Part shown: piece after piece, positions 1 to 9,009 of the stretch
Layout of the letters: each line of letters begins with the position of its first letter
How positions within the stretch are numbered: the stretch's first letter is position 1
Source: Bacillota bacterium
Lineage (GTDB): Bacteria > Bacillota > Clostridia > Acetivibrionales > DSM-1351
NCBI GenBank assembly: GCA_023391425.1
Contig: JAEWAX010000015.1
Span: 1-23,456 of the forward strand
Length of the DNA stretch: 23,456 nucleotides
Reading direction: 5' to 3'
The notes under the pieces: generated by a model
What the model saw: the letters and a program-made list of their open reading frames with translations, nothing else
Databases searched by the model: none
What the model was told of the DNA's origin: nothing
Position numbers and translations under genes: made by a program

Positions 1-3000
1 GCAGATGGATACCACAAACTTGAGATCAAGTGCGTAGGCTGGAATTACATATTCATTGACTCAATAGTAGTAACAGGATCTAATGATAACACTGTACCTG
101 ATGCTGTTACTGGAGTAACCTTGTCAAGAAATAACAATCAATTGGGCGTAAGCTGGGCACAAAGTACTGATACTGAGCTGGACGGCTACAAAATATACCG
201 CTCTACATCAGCTGACAGCGGCTTTAGGTTGGTGGGCAGCAATGCTATGCAGATGGTAAGAGGAGAAACCCAGTATACCGACACTGGGCTGAATAATGGC
301 ACAACCTACTACTATATAGTAACGGCAGTAGATCAGAACGGAAACGAATCAGCGTTTTCAACACCAGTAAGTGAAATACCTGCTGCACTGGCCGGTATAC
401 ATGAGGAAAACGACAGCGGTATGGTATACAGCGGAAGCGGATGGTCCAGACCATGGGACGGTAGTGCGAGCAACAGCTATTACCAACATACCTATACAGT
501 AGGGGATAAGGTGGAACTGACTTTCTATGGAACCGGCATAAAGCTGTATTCTATTGGAACATCTGATAGCGGAATTGCCGAAGTCTATATTGATAATGTT
601 CTAAAAGGTACTGTTGACTTGTATAGGTCTTCTACGCAATACAAAATCATGGTATGGCAGAACGAAAGTCCTCTGACACTGGGCGTACACAAAATTGAAA
701 TCGTAAATACAGAGAATAAAAATCCAAGCTCTAGCAGAACGAGAGTAATCGTAGATTCTGTAGAAGTTATAGAATCTACAGATACGACTGCTCCTGAAAT
801 GCCTTCCAACCTTAGTGTAATGAGAGAGGGTCAAGTTGGAAATGTTTATCTGCAGTGGACATGGGGAAGTGACGACGACCTTTATGGTTATAATATATAC
901 AGGAGCACAAACGGACAGGAGGGCTCGTTTGTAAAAATCAATCCTGATCCTGTAAAATATGCATCCAGTTATATTGATTCTGGAGCTCCTGCGATAGCTT
1001 ATTATAGAGTGGCCGCAATTGATACTTCTGGAAATGCCTCCAACATGTCAGTAGTGGTAGCTGTAAGTGATGCATCAGCTAGCTATACTACGATAGAGGA
1101 GAATAATGAGCTTATCAAATACACCGGAGTATGGAACCGGTCTTCTGACAGCAGTGCCAACGGAGGTTATTTTAATAATTCCACAGACAATAATGTTAAG
1201 ATAAACTATAACTTCTATGGTACAGGGATCGACTGGCTTGTAGCAACAACCTCTACCTCGAGGACAGTTATGGTTTCAATTGATGGAGGGCAGCCGGTAA
1301 GGGTAGACCTTTACTCTTCAAATATACAATACAAAGTACCTGTGTTCAGAGTAAGGAATATCCCTGTGGGTATGCATACAATTGAGATTGTTGATAATGT
1401 AAAAAATAGTGCAGCTAGTAACAACTATATTTATTCTGACGCTTTTAGAATCGTTGGAGCGGATACAACTGCACCTTCAGCACCTACAGATCCGAAAGCC
1501 GAAGCACTGGTTAATAAGGTCAGGATATCCTGGAACAACTCTCCAGATCCTGATGTTATAGGCTATAACATATATTATAGGTATGGCGTATTCGAATATA
1601 AGAAGGTAAACCTTGCCGGGCCGGTTCAGTCTGGTTTCTGGCATACCGGACTTAATTTGAATACCATGTATTACTATATTGTAAAAGCAGTTGATGCTCT
1701 TGGAAAGGAATCGGCTGCAACTGCTGAAATCAGTGCTAAAACTGCAGACTCCTTGATAAAGGCAGTTCTTGAATCTTCCTATAATGCAGTACAGGGAATA
1801 TCTAAAACCTTTGACGCAACTAATTCATATACCGCAGATCCTCCTATGACTTATGAATGGGATCTCAATAATGATAATGTTTACGATGATGCTACAGGTG
1901 CTATAATATCCTATACTTTCACAAATGTCGGAACCTACACTATTAGGTTGAAGGTCAAGGATGGTATGGATCGAACTGATACCGTTACAACCAGTGTAAT
2001 AGTTAAGGAGCCTGATATTATGCCACCAGTGCTCAATGGCAGTGAACCTGAAAATGGAACGGTTTCTGTGCCTACAGATGCAACAATAAAGTTCACATTT
2101 AATGAAAATATTGTTAAGGGTAGTTCCTTCGGAAACATTACAATGAAGGATGGTGCCAATACCCCAATTGAATTTACAGCTGTGCTTAAAGACAATGTGT
2201 TGACCATAACTCCTTCACAACCTCTTGCAAATAACAATTCTTATACTATTTATATACCTGTACGTGCTATTGAAGATATGTCAGGAAATGAAACTATCAC
2301 GGATTATTCCTTGAGCTTTGGTACCCCTGATACAGTTGCACCAGTAGTGAATAATACAACGGTAGTACAAGGAACTGGAACAGGGCTTTCTAAGGCAGTG
2401 AAAATCACGTTTAGTGAGAGTATACTCGCTGATGATAGTTTCACAAGTATAATTGTTAAGGATGCTTATAACCGGAATATTGCTTATACAACTTCCATTT
2501 TAGCTAATGTTTTGACAATCACTACAGAAGATGTTCTTGAAAATGATACTGCTTATAAAGTAATAATACCGGAGAATGCATTAAAGGATAAATCAAATAA
2601 CCGTTTTGCAGGAGGATATGAATATAGTTTTACAACTGATGCTGCAACCCACCAAATCGATACACCTTATGGTTACTGGAGGTTTGACGAAGACACACTG
2701 ACTGACTATGGAACTGGGGGACATAACGGTGTAATTCATGGGAATCCCCAGTTAATTACTGGTGTAAAGGATGGAGCGTACAGTTTTGATGGTACAGACG
2801 ATTATATTGAGCTGGGAAACTGGTTCAATTATGAGAAATTCTCTATCTCAATGTGGATTAATGCTTCTGATAACCAGAATGCTAACTACACTGATATTCT
2901 GGATAATTACCATAACGATTATGAGAACTGGGTTATACAGAACAATAAGGGTCATAGTACAACTATATACGGTTTCCGTGAGGCAAATGCCGACATAACT

Positions 3001-6000
3001 CCAAACACCTGGAAGCATGTGGTATGGGTGAAAGACGCAGATAGAAGCAAGGTTTACGTTGATGGAATACTTGTTTGCGATGAGACTTCAACTGCTATTA
3101 ATTATCCGGGTAACCAGAACCTGTTTATTGCAAACTGGGCAAGGAGCTTTGAAAGGAATTGGAAGGGAAGTTTAGATGAGCTGAGAGTATATACTTATAC
3201 ACTAACCCAGGGTGAAGTAAGCTCCTTGTATTTAGATTCACGTCCTGACTCTAAGCCACCTGTCATTACTTCTATCAGCCCTGCTAATGCTTCAACAATT
3301 GGTGGATTAGGTACAGAAAAGTTAACAGTATCGTTTACCGAGGACGGACCAATAGGTAATACTACAGCCAAAGCTGAATATTCTGTTGATGGTACTACAT
3401 GGAATTTGGTTGGCTCTGGAACAGGCCCGACTGATTCTGGAAACGGTGTATACAGCTATTCCTTCAATTTGGATAAATCCAAACTTGCAACTGGTACTTA
3501 CCAGATAAAGTTTACAGTGACTGACAAACTTGGCAACAAAGCAGAACAGGTAGCCACCTACCAGGTAGATAGAACAGCACCGGTTGCTGTCAGCGGTCTG
3601 GATGTCGTTTATAATGCAGGTGGAGTGGTTGTCAGCTGGACTACTTCAGTAGAAGCTGATGTAACTGCCTACAAAGTGTACAGGGCAATGGAAACAGAAA
3701 CTAGTTTCATCGAAATTAGTACAGTAAATGGACGAAATAATGTCACTTATAAAGATACAACTGTCACGCTTGGCAGCACTTACATATATAAAGTAGCTGC
3801 TGTTGACAAGTATGGTCAGGTAGGAGAACAGGCAGGACCCGTTCCAGTACAGTTGGTGGAAGATAATATTAAGCCTACTGTTCTCGGAATAGAGCCTATA
3901 AACAATTCTGCAATTGGTGCTGTTACAACAATAATAGTGCGTGCTCAGGATGATTACAAACTTAAGAGCATTAAACTTCAATATTCAACAGACGGTAGCA
4001 CCTGGCAGGATGTAGAAACAATTAATACAACAGCTAGCGCTACATTTACATTTAATTCACCTGTGAGCAGCAGTGTGTCAGTAAGAGCAATTGCTATTGA
4101 TGCAGCAGGCAACGAAAGCGATGGAAATCCTGTACGCAACTACACAATCGATACTACAGGACCAGCGAAGGTTACAGGTGTAGGCTTGATACCTGCAGTT
4201 AACAGCATTATGGTTAAATGGAGTGATGTGGCAGATACTGCATACTTCAAAGTTGAGAGAAAAGACTTTACAGATGATACCTACAAGAGTATCGGAACGG
4301 TATCCGACAAGCTGTACCTGAATGCAACTGGATTGCTACCTAACAAACAGTACTGGTTCAGAGTAACTGCCTATGATGCATTAGGTAATATGGGAACACC
4401 TTCTGAAGAGGTCAGCGTAATTACTACTGAAGACACTGCTGTTCCAACTATAGCATCCATTAACCCTGCACCAGGTACTTATGGAACCAGCATCCCGCTT
4501 TCTGCGGCTGTAACAGATAATGTTGGTGTGGCAAAGGTTACCTTGCAGTATTCAATAGATGGCGACACTTGGGAGAGCATATACGTTGCGATTCTCGATG
4601 GAATGCCGCAAAGTACAACTGTCAATTATAGCTGGGATGTATCCAACCTTGCCCAAGGGCTGGTTTATGTCAGAGCTATCGCTGTAGATACATCAGGAAA
4701 TATCAGCAGTGGGGCATCACATGTGGAATATATGATTGATCGCTCCGGACCTGTGGCTCCTACAGGTGTTGTAGCTGCTACAACCAGTGGAAAGGTCAAT
4801 TTAACATGGCAAAAAAATAGTGATGTAGATTTGAAGTGCTATAATCTCTACCGTTCAAGTACAGGTGCTGATTCCGGCTTCAGCCTACTAAAAGGTTCGA
4901 TTACATCGCTTGGATACATTGATATGGCTGTTCAGCAGGGAGTAACCTATTACTACAAGGTAACCGCAGTGGATACAGCAGGCAACGAGGGTGAAGCTTC
5001 CGCAGTGGTAACAGCTGTTCTAAAGTCAGACGAAACAGCGCCGGTTGTATATAGTTTTTCACCTGGAGCAGGGTCAACATTGAATAAACAGAATTCTATA
5101 AGTGCTCTGGTAGCTGATGATTACATGTTGAAAAAAGTCTACATGGAATATAGGAAGGCCGGAGATGAGACCACCCCTTGGATCTTACTGGACACATATG
5201 ACAACCTGAATACAAATAATTCAATTTATACATTTGCAATCAACAAAGGTGTATTTGGAGACGGAGGATACCAGTTTAGAGCGATTGCTGAAGACCAATA
5301 CAATCATATCAGTCAACCATTGTACGTTAACTATAATATAAATGTAGCTCCTCCGCAGACTCCTACATTAACAGCAACTCCAGCAGGCTGGAAAGTTAAT
5401 TTATCCTGGACTTCCAATGAGGATAGCGACCTTGCAGGCTATTACATCTACAGAAGCACCACGCAAGGAGGAACTTATGCTCGAATAACCCAGGCGCCAA
5501 AAGGCTATAATTCATATATAGATGAGGGGTACAATCAACAGGGTTTGAACCCGGCATTGACTTACTACTATGTAATTGAAGCGATAGACATTTATGGAAA
5601 TGCTTCCAGAAGTGCTGAAATATCTGTACAGCCGCTTTCTGAAGATCCATATAAACCAATAGCAAATGCCGGTGACGATATAATGACTGTGGCGGGCACT
5701 GAAGCTAGTTTTGACGGCACAGGCTCTACAGATAATGATGTCATCAGTAGCTATGAATGGGATTTTGGTGATGGAAGTGCCAAAGCCTCAATCGCCCAGC
5801 CTTACCACAAGTACAATACAGTTGGAAAATATATAGTAACCCTTACTGTTACAGATAAGTGCGGAAACAGTTCTTCAGATACTATGATAGTAACGGTTAG
5901 TGAATTGCAGCAGGTTGGAACCTTAGAGGTAACGGTAATTGACGATGCTACTGGTAGTCCTATCCCGTATGCAAGTGTTACCATCCAGTATTCAGATAGT

Positions 6001-8598
6001 GAGCCTTTGAATTTCAAGGCAAATGGTTCAGGAGTCGCATCAACTTCAGCTAAGCCAGGAGATTTCAAGGTGTATGCTTATGCTACAGGCTACATGCCTG
6101 CGGCTGCTGATGCTACTGTTACAGTAAATCAGAAAAAACAAATAACGATAAGGCTTAAAAAAGGTGAGTTAGTTGTAGGCCAATTAACTGTAAAGAGGAT
6201 GACGATAGACGAGATTGAAGCTGCCGGTATCGACACCTCAGCTCCAGAAAATCAGTGGGTTTATAAGTATGAAGTACATCTGGCCTTTAACGAGACTCCA
6301 ATCCAGACAGCACCGATTATCAGCAACGGCGTCGGACAAATATTTAATCCTCAGCCTATAGTTATAACATTACCTGTAACACCTGGCAGTGGTACGTCAG
6401 CTCCTTCAACCATGGTTGCATACCCTACTGTGATACCTCATCCAAACCATCCTGAGATACGTCCAACGGTGGCTTACATGGTTATACCGGGAGAAGCCCG
6501 CTGGCTGAAAGAATTCTTTGAAGTAGGGCTGTCTCTTGAAAATACAGCAGATCCGGAATTTATCCTTGCCGACTCATCAGCAACCTTGGTACTGCCCAAG
6601 AATGGAGGGCTCGTGTTGGCACCGACTAAGGATGGCCAGAGTCTGAAAGTTGATCTGGGCTCTATCGCCGGAGGAGAGTCTAGACAGGTAAAATGGATTG
6701 TTAGAGGAGATATAAAGGGCTACTATGGAGGAGATCAAAGTACAGACTACGGTTTGACCGCTAACTTCCAGGGGACTCTGTTACCTTTTAACGAAATAGT
6801 TCAGAAAGTATTTGTATCAGAAAAAGGAAAGATTCACGTTTGGGGAGACGATGCCATTAAAATGCATGTTGATGCCCAGAGTGAAGCAGATCAGGGATAT
6901 CCGTATCATATTAAATTCGGTATTGAAAACAAAGCAGATGTGCCAGTTTACAACGTATCAATCCAACTTAAGGACGACACTAAACAAAACTACATCTATG
7001 CTCCAAACCAGGAGCTTGAAAAAATGGTTAGAGAGTTGCCCGCAGGACAGACAGTTTGGTTTGATTATTGGGTGATACCTTCAGTCACAGGTGTATTGGA
7101 TTTATCCAATTCATATGTACTCAAGACAGGAGTCAATAATGTAGATATAGAAACAGAAATAATCAGCCACGATGTACCTGAGAATTATCCTCCTAATACA
7201 CCTGTTTTACATCAGGTAAACAATGCAGACGGGACGGTGACTCTGACATGGGACCCATTACCGGAGGCTAAAGGCTACAAGATTTATAAAGTTAAGGGAG
7301 ATCTTACTATCTCTATGGACCCATCGGAACTGGTTTACACAGCGGCTGCTAGTGAAACAAGTGTGACTATACCGGATACAAACGGACCAAATGACTATAT
7401 CATCAATACTATGCTTGCAGGTGACTCGGATGGCTCACCTGATGTAGAAAGACTGAAGCATGCTATGACAGGACTATCATGGACAGTTAAGGCAGGAGCA
7501 CCTGTAATTACGGTAGACCCTATGGAAGTCTACATTAACGAAATCGGAGAACTAATGATTACTGTCAACAAAAATGGACTTCCAGTAAAACAGGGGATCA
7601 TTGATGTGGGCAATTATATTAGCGGACAGCTGCTTGATGATAATGGGCAGGTTAGGGTGAGGTTTACATCGACTACCTTGGGAGATGTGCTGATTTCAGC
7701 GTATGACAATAATCACATATTGCTGGTAACCAAGAAAATCAAGGTAATTGGAAAACCAAGTTCCATTAACGAGGAATTAACGGTAAGCAACCCTGCTACA
7801 ACTGGATTTAGGGTAACATTAAACCCTGCTTTAGCAGACTTGACAGCAAGCAACTTCATATTGCTGGATAGTTCAAGTCAATCAGTAACAATTACAGATG
7901 TGACAGCAGCAGATAACGGGGCAACGTATCAAGTGAGTGCAAACTTGATACAAGGGAAAACATATACAATAACAGCTGTTAAAGAAGGTTATGACTTTGG
8001 ATTGCCTAAAGATGTTATTGTTCCCGAAGCAGTTTATACTCTTACTGTAATAAATGGAACAGGATCAGGAACCTATAAGCCTGGTGCAACAGCTTCGATA
8101 GCAGTAACTACGCAGGGTGCAATTTCCTTCGCAGGGTGGATGGATGAAACAGGTAACATAATAACATATAATGAGAAGTATTCCTTCATTATAACAAGAA
8201 CGATGGTATTAACGGCGGTATTCACTGATGCTCCTATAACTGGTATACCAACCGTAACCTTGGACAATAATGTTATTTATGATACGTCAAATTCAACATA
8301 TTATACAATGAAGGTACTCGGGACCTTTGTAACACCAGAAGAATATACGTTGGTTGACCAAGGGTTTATCTCAATCAAAAATCCGGCATCTGATCCGGGA
8401 GCTGATTTGACACTAACAACAAGTGGAGTAACAAAGATAAGCGTGTTAAACAATACAAATCAGGCAGGGCAAGCGTACCGCGGAATAAAAACAGCTTATG
8501 GTAATACATTCTATATACGTGGATATTTGATTTATAAGGATTCATCAAACAATATAATAACTTTATATAGTGATACTGTGGTTAGGTGCTCAAAGTGA
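1..8598 (+). CDS. Giant multidomain surface protein (FN3, Ig-like, PKD, LamG), 5' end outside window
   Basis: The frame is open from base 1, so the TTG at 121 is internal and the true start lies upstream; 2865 residues are visible. By nucleotide position: end of a galactose-binding-like module (1-75); FN3 (100-385); galactose-binding-like (391-780); FN3 (790-1080); galactose-binding-like (1081-1460); FN3 (1470-1745); PKD (1755-2010); two Big_5-like domains (2020-2640); a LamG-like domain opening with YWRFDE (2640-3240); then four Ig-like domains, each followed by FN3 (3250-5640). Next come a second PKD with WDFGDG (5650-5910), a carboxypeptidase-regulatory-like domain (5920-6160), an unassigned region (6160-7190), FN3-like and Ig-like segments, and an InlB-type repeat near 8030-8230. 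I see no enzyme domain, LPXTG motif, SLH domain or dockerin in the visible part; it ends VVRCSK. Role inferred: extracellular carbohydrate or surface binding. It looks less AT-rich than the genes after 9000. Domain calls come from reading motifs, not from profile searches. Confidence 0.9.
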   Translation, partial: ADGYHKLEIKCVGWNYIFIDSIVVTGSNDNTVPDAVTGVTLSRNNNQLGVSWAQSTDTELDGYKIYRSTSADSGFRLVGSNAMQMVRGETQYTDTGLNNGTTYYYIVTAVDQNGNESAFSTPVSEIPAALAGIHEENDSGMVYSGSGWSRPWDGSASNSYYQHTYTVGDKVELTFYGTGIKLYSIGTSDSGIAEVYIDNVLKGTVDLYRSSTQYKIMVWQNESPLTLGVHKIEIVNTENKNPSSSRTRVIVDSVEVIESTDTTAPEMPSNLSVMREGQVGNVYLQWTWGSDDDLYGYNIYRSTNGQEGSFVKINPDPVKYASSYIDSGAPAIAYYRVAAIDTSGNASNMSVVVAVSDASASYTTIEENNELIKYTGVWNRSSDSSANGGYFNNSTDNNVKINYNFYGTGIDWLVATTSTSRTVMVSIDGGQPVRVDLYSSNIQYKVPVFRVRNIPVGMHTIEIVDNVKNSAASNNYIYSDAFRIVGADTTAPSAPTDPKAEALVNKVRISWNNSPDPDVIGYNIYYRYGVFEYKKVNLAGPVQSGFWHTGLNLNTMYYYIVKAVDALGKESAATAEISAKTADSLIKAVLESSYNAVQGISKTFDATNSYTADPPMTYEWDLNNDNVYDDATGAIISYTFTNVGTYTIRLKVKDGMDRTDTVTTSVIVKEPDIMPPVLNGSEPENGTVSVPTDATIKFTFNENIVKGSSFGNITMKDGANTPIEFTAVLKDNVLTITPSQPLANNNSYTIYIPVRAIEDMSGNETITDYSLSFGTPDTVAPVVNNTTVVQGTGTGLSKAVKITFSESILADDSFTSIIVKDAYNRNIAYTTSILANVLTITTEDVLENDTAYKVIIPENALKDKSNNRFAGGYEYSFTTDAATHQIDTPYGYWRFDEDTLTDYGTGGHNGVIHGNPQLITGVKDGAYSFDGTDDYIELGNWFNYEKFSISMWINASDNQNANYTDILDNYHNDYENWVIQNNKGHSTTIYGFREANADITPNTWKHVVWVKDADRSKVYVDGILVCDETSTAINYPGNQNLFIANWARSFERNWKGSLDELRVYTYTLTQGEVSSLYLDSRPDSKPPVITSISPANASTIGGLGTEKLTVSFTEDGPIGNTTAKAEYSVDGTTWNLVGSGTGPTDSGNGVYSYSFNLDKSKLATGTYQIKFTVTDKLGNKAEQVATYQVDRTAPVAVSGLDVVYNAGGVVVSWTTSVEADVTAYKVYRAMETETSFIEISTVNGRNNVTYKDTTVTLGSTYIYKVAAVDKYGQVGEQAGPVPVQLVEDNIKPTVLGIEPINNSAIGAVTTIIVRAQDDYKLKSIKLQYSTDGSTWQDVETINTTASATFTFNSPVSSSVSVRAIAIDAAGNESDGNPVRNYTIDTTGPAKVTGVGLIPAVNSIMVKWSDVADTAYFKVERKDFTDDTYKSIGTVSDKLYLNATGLLPNKQYWFRVTAYDALGNMGTPSEEVSVITTEDTAVPTIASINPAPGTYGTSIPLSAAVTDNVGVAKVTLQYSIDGDTWESIYVAILDGMPQSTTVNYSWDVSNLAQGLVYVRAIAVDTSGNISSGASHVEYMIDRSGPVAPTGVVAATTSGKVNLTWQKNSDVDLKCYNLYRSSTGADSGFSLLKGSITSLGYIDMAVQQGVTYYYKVTAVDTAGNEGEASAVVTAVLKSDETAPVVYSFSPGAGSTLNKQNSISALVADDYMLKKVYMEYRKAGDETTPWILLDTYDNLNTNNSIYTFAINKGVFGDGGYQFRAIAEDQYNHISQPLYVNYNINVAPPQTPTLTATPAGWKVNLSWTSNEDSDLAGYYIYRSTTQGGTYARITQAPKGYNSYIDEGYNQQGLNPALTYYYVIEAIDIYGNASRSAEISVQPLSEDPYKPIANAGDDIMTVAGTEASFDGTGSTDNDVISSYEWDFGDGSAKASIAQPYHKYNTVGKYIVTLTVTDKCGNSSSDTMIVTVSELQQVGTLEVTVIDDATGSPIPYASVTIQYSDSEPLNFKANGSGVASTSAKPGDFKVYAYATGYMPAAADATVTVNQKKQITIRLKKGELVVGQLTVKRMTIDEIEAAGIDTSAPENQWVYKYEVHLAFNETPIQTAPIISNGVGQIFNPQPIVITLPVTPGSGTSAPSTMVAYPTVIPHPNHPEIRPTVAYMVIPGEARWLKEFFEVGLSLENTADPEFILADSSATLVLPKNGGLVLAPTKDGQSLKVDLGSIAGGESRQVKWIVRGDIKGYYGGDQSTDYGLTANFQGTLLPFNEIVQKVFVSEKGKIHVWGDDAIKMHVDAQSEADQGYPYHIKFGIENKADVPVYNVSIQLKDDTKQNYIYAPNQELEKMVRELPAGQTVWFDYWVIPSVTGVLDLSNSYVLKTGVNNVDIETEIISHDVPENYPPNTPVLHQVNNADGTVTLTWDPLPEAKGYKIYKVKGDLTISMDPSELVYTAAASETSVTIPDTNGPNDYIINTMLAGDSDGSPDVERLKHAMTGLSWTVKAGAPVITVDPMEVYINEIGELMITVNKNGLPVKQGIIDVGNYISGQLLDDNGQVRVRFTSTTLGDVLISAYDNNHILLVTKKIKVIGKPSSINEELTVSNPATTGFRVTLNPALADLTASNFILLDSSSQSVTITDVTAADNGATYQVSANLIQGKTYTITAVKEGYDFGLPKDVIVPEAVYTLTVINGTGSGTYKPGATASIAVTTQGAISFAGWMDETGNIITYNEKYSFIITRTMVLTAVFTDAPITGIPTVTLDNNVIYDTSNSTYYTMKVLGTFVTPEEYTLVDQGFISIKNPASDPGADLTLTTSGVTKISVLNNTNQAGQAYRGIKTAYGNTFYIRGYLIYKDSSNNIITLYSDTVVRCSK

Positions 8599-8623
8599 TT
8601 TGAGCTAAATAACTAAAGTAAAG

Positions 8624-8632
8624 AAAGGAGGG
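8624..8632 (+). promoter_or_regulatory. Strong ribosome binding site for the 42-residue peptide
   Basis: AAAGGAGGG lies 7 nt before the ATG at 8640. This near-perfect Shine-Dalgarno is the main reason to accept the very short ORF that follows as a real gene. Confidence 0.8.
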
Positions 8633-8639
8633 AAACAAT

Positions 8640-8768
8640 ATGATATTAGAGAAAAAGGAATATGAAACACCTGAAGTTTATATAGAAGATTACGAACTGG
8701 ATGCCTCTGAAGGGGGTATTTGTTCCAGTGGTGTTGACCCTATTCCAGAAGTATGGACAGAAGAATAA
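8640..8768 (+). CDS. Small acidic peptide, candidate RiPP (lasso-like) precursor
   Basis: A 42-residue ORF starts with ATG 41 nt after the giant gene stops and has an excellent ribosome binding site. Thirteen residues are Asp or Glu. The N-terminal half contains YETPEV (residues 8-13), resembling the YxxPxL leader motif that PqqD-like recognition proteins bind in lasso peptide precursors. The second half holds S23, G25, G26, C28 and D33, then a Pro/Glu tail ending WTEE. A Gly25 to Asp33 lactam would be a nine-residue ring with Ser23 at position -2, where lasso precursors usually have Thr. Downstream lie an HPr-kinase-like gene and a PqqD-like gene, the kinase plus recognition-element pairing known from paeninodin-type lasso clusters. 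No lasso cyclase, B2 protease or radical SAM enzyme is in the window, so the product class is inference. It could instead be another PqqD-dependent peptide. Confidence 0.65.
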   Translation: MILEKKEYETPEVYIEDYELDASEGGICSSGVDPIPEVWTEE

Positions 8769-9009
8769 TGTAATTTCAGAAAGATAAAGTATTATAACGA
8801 GGCAACAAAATGTTCTTCACACTTCTACAAGTGGGGGGGGTACCGCTTCGGTTTTCAAGCGGCGAGCATATCTCACGCCTCGTTGAAACGCAGCTGAGGT
8901 AAGAAAATTTTTCTACAATCGAAAAACTTTCTTTGAACCGATACGTTATAGTCTTCATGACAAGCAGGCAGGTTGGAGTTATTACCTGCCTGCTTTTAAG
9001 GAGAATAAG
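8769..9009 (+). ncRNA. Candidate structured RNA in the spacer between peptide and kinase genes
   Basis: The 241-nt spacer shows nested complementarity. AACGAGGC (8796-8803) pairs perfectly with GCCTCGTT (8877-8884). Inside are a 5-bp hairpin with a 4-nt loop (8820-8833) and a 6-bp hairpin CCGCTT/AAGCGG (8843-8862). A run of eight G (8833-8840) lies between them. The block is clearly more GC-rich than its surroundings. I cannot match it to a known RNA family. It may be an mRNA leader, a processed RNA or a small repetitive element. Structures were found by eye with no energy calculation. Confidence 0.35.
8962..8995 (+). terminator. 12-bp perfect hairpin just before the kinase ribosome binding site
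   Basis: AAGCAGGCAGGT (8962-8973) and ACCTGCCTGCTT (8984-8995) form a perfect 12-bp stem with a 10-nt loop. It ends in a short T run and abuts the AAGGAG site (8998-9003). The T run is too short for a strong terminator. It more likely acts as a partial terminator or attenuator that gives more precursor than enzyme transcript, or it affects translation of the kinase. Confidence 0.6.

Noticed and set aside
3646..3981. 111-residue ORF on the minus strand inside the giant gene
   Set aside because: Antisense to a clear FN3/Ig-like coding region, Cys/Ser/Tyr-rich composition typical of a reverse-frame shadow.
121..8598. TTG at 121 as the start of the giant protein
   Set aside because: The frame is open to base 1 and encodes the end of a module matching those downstream (HKLEIK...IDSIVV), plus the first residues of the FN3 domain. 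There is no ribosome binding site before 121.
8776..8958. 60-residue ORF on the minus strand
   Set aside because: It covers the inverted repeats of the spacer, has no ribosome binding site and no recognisable domain; its openness follows from the GC-richer composition.
8769..9009. Retron, group II intron or known riboswitch in the structured spacer
   Set aside because: No reverse transcriptase gene nearby, no recognisable intron domain V, and no riboswitch consensus that I can identify.
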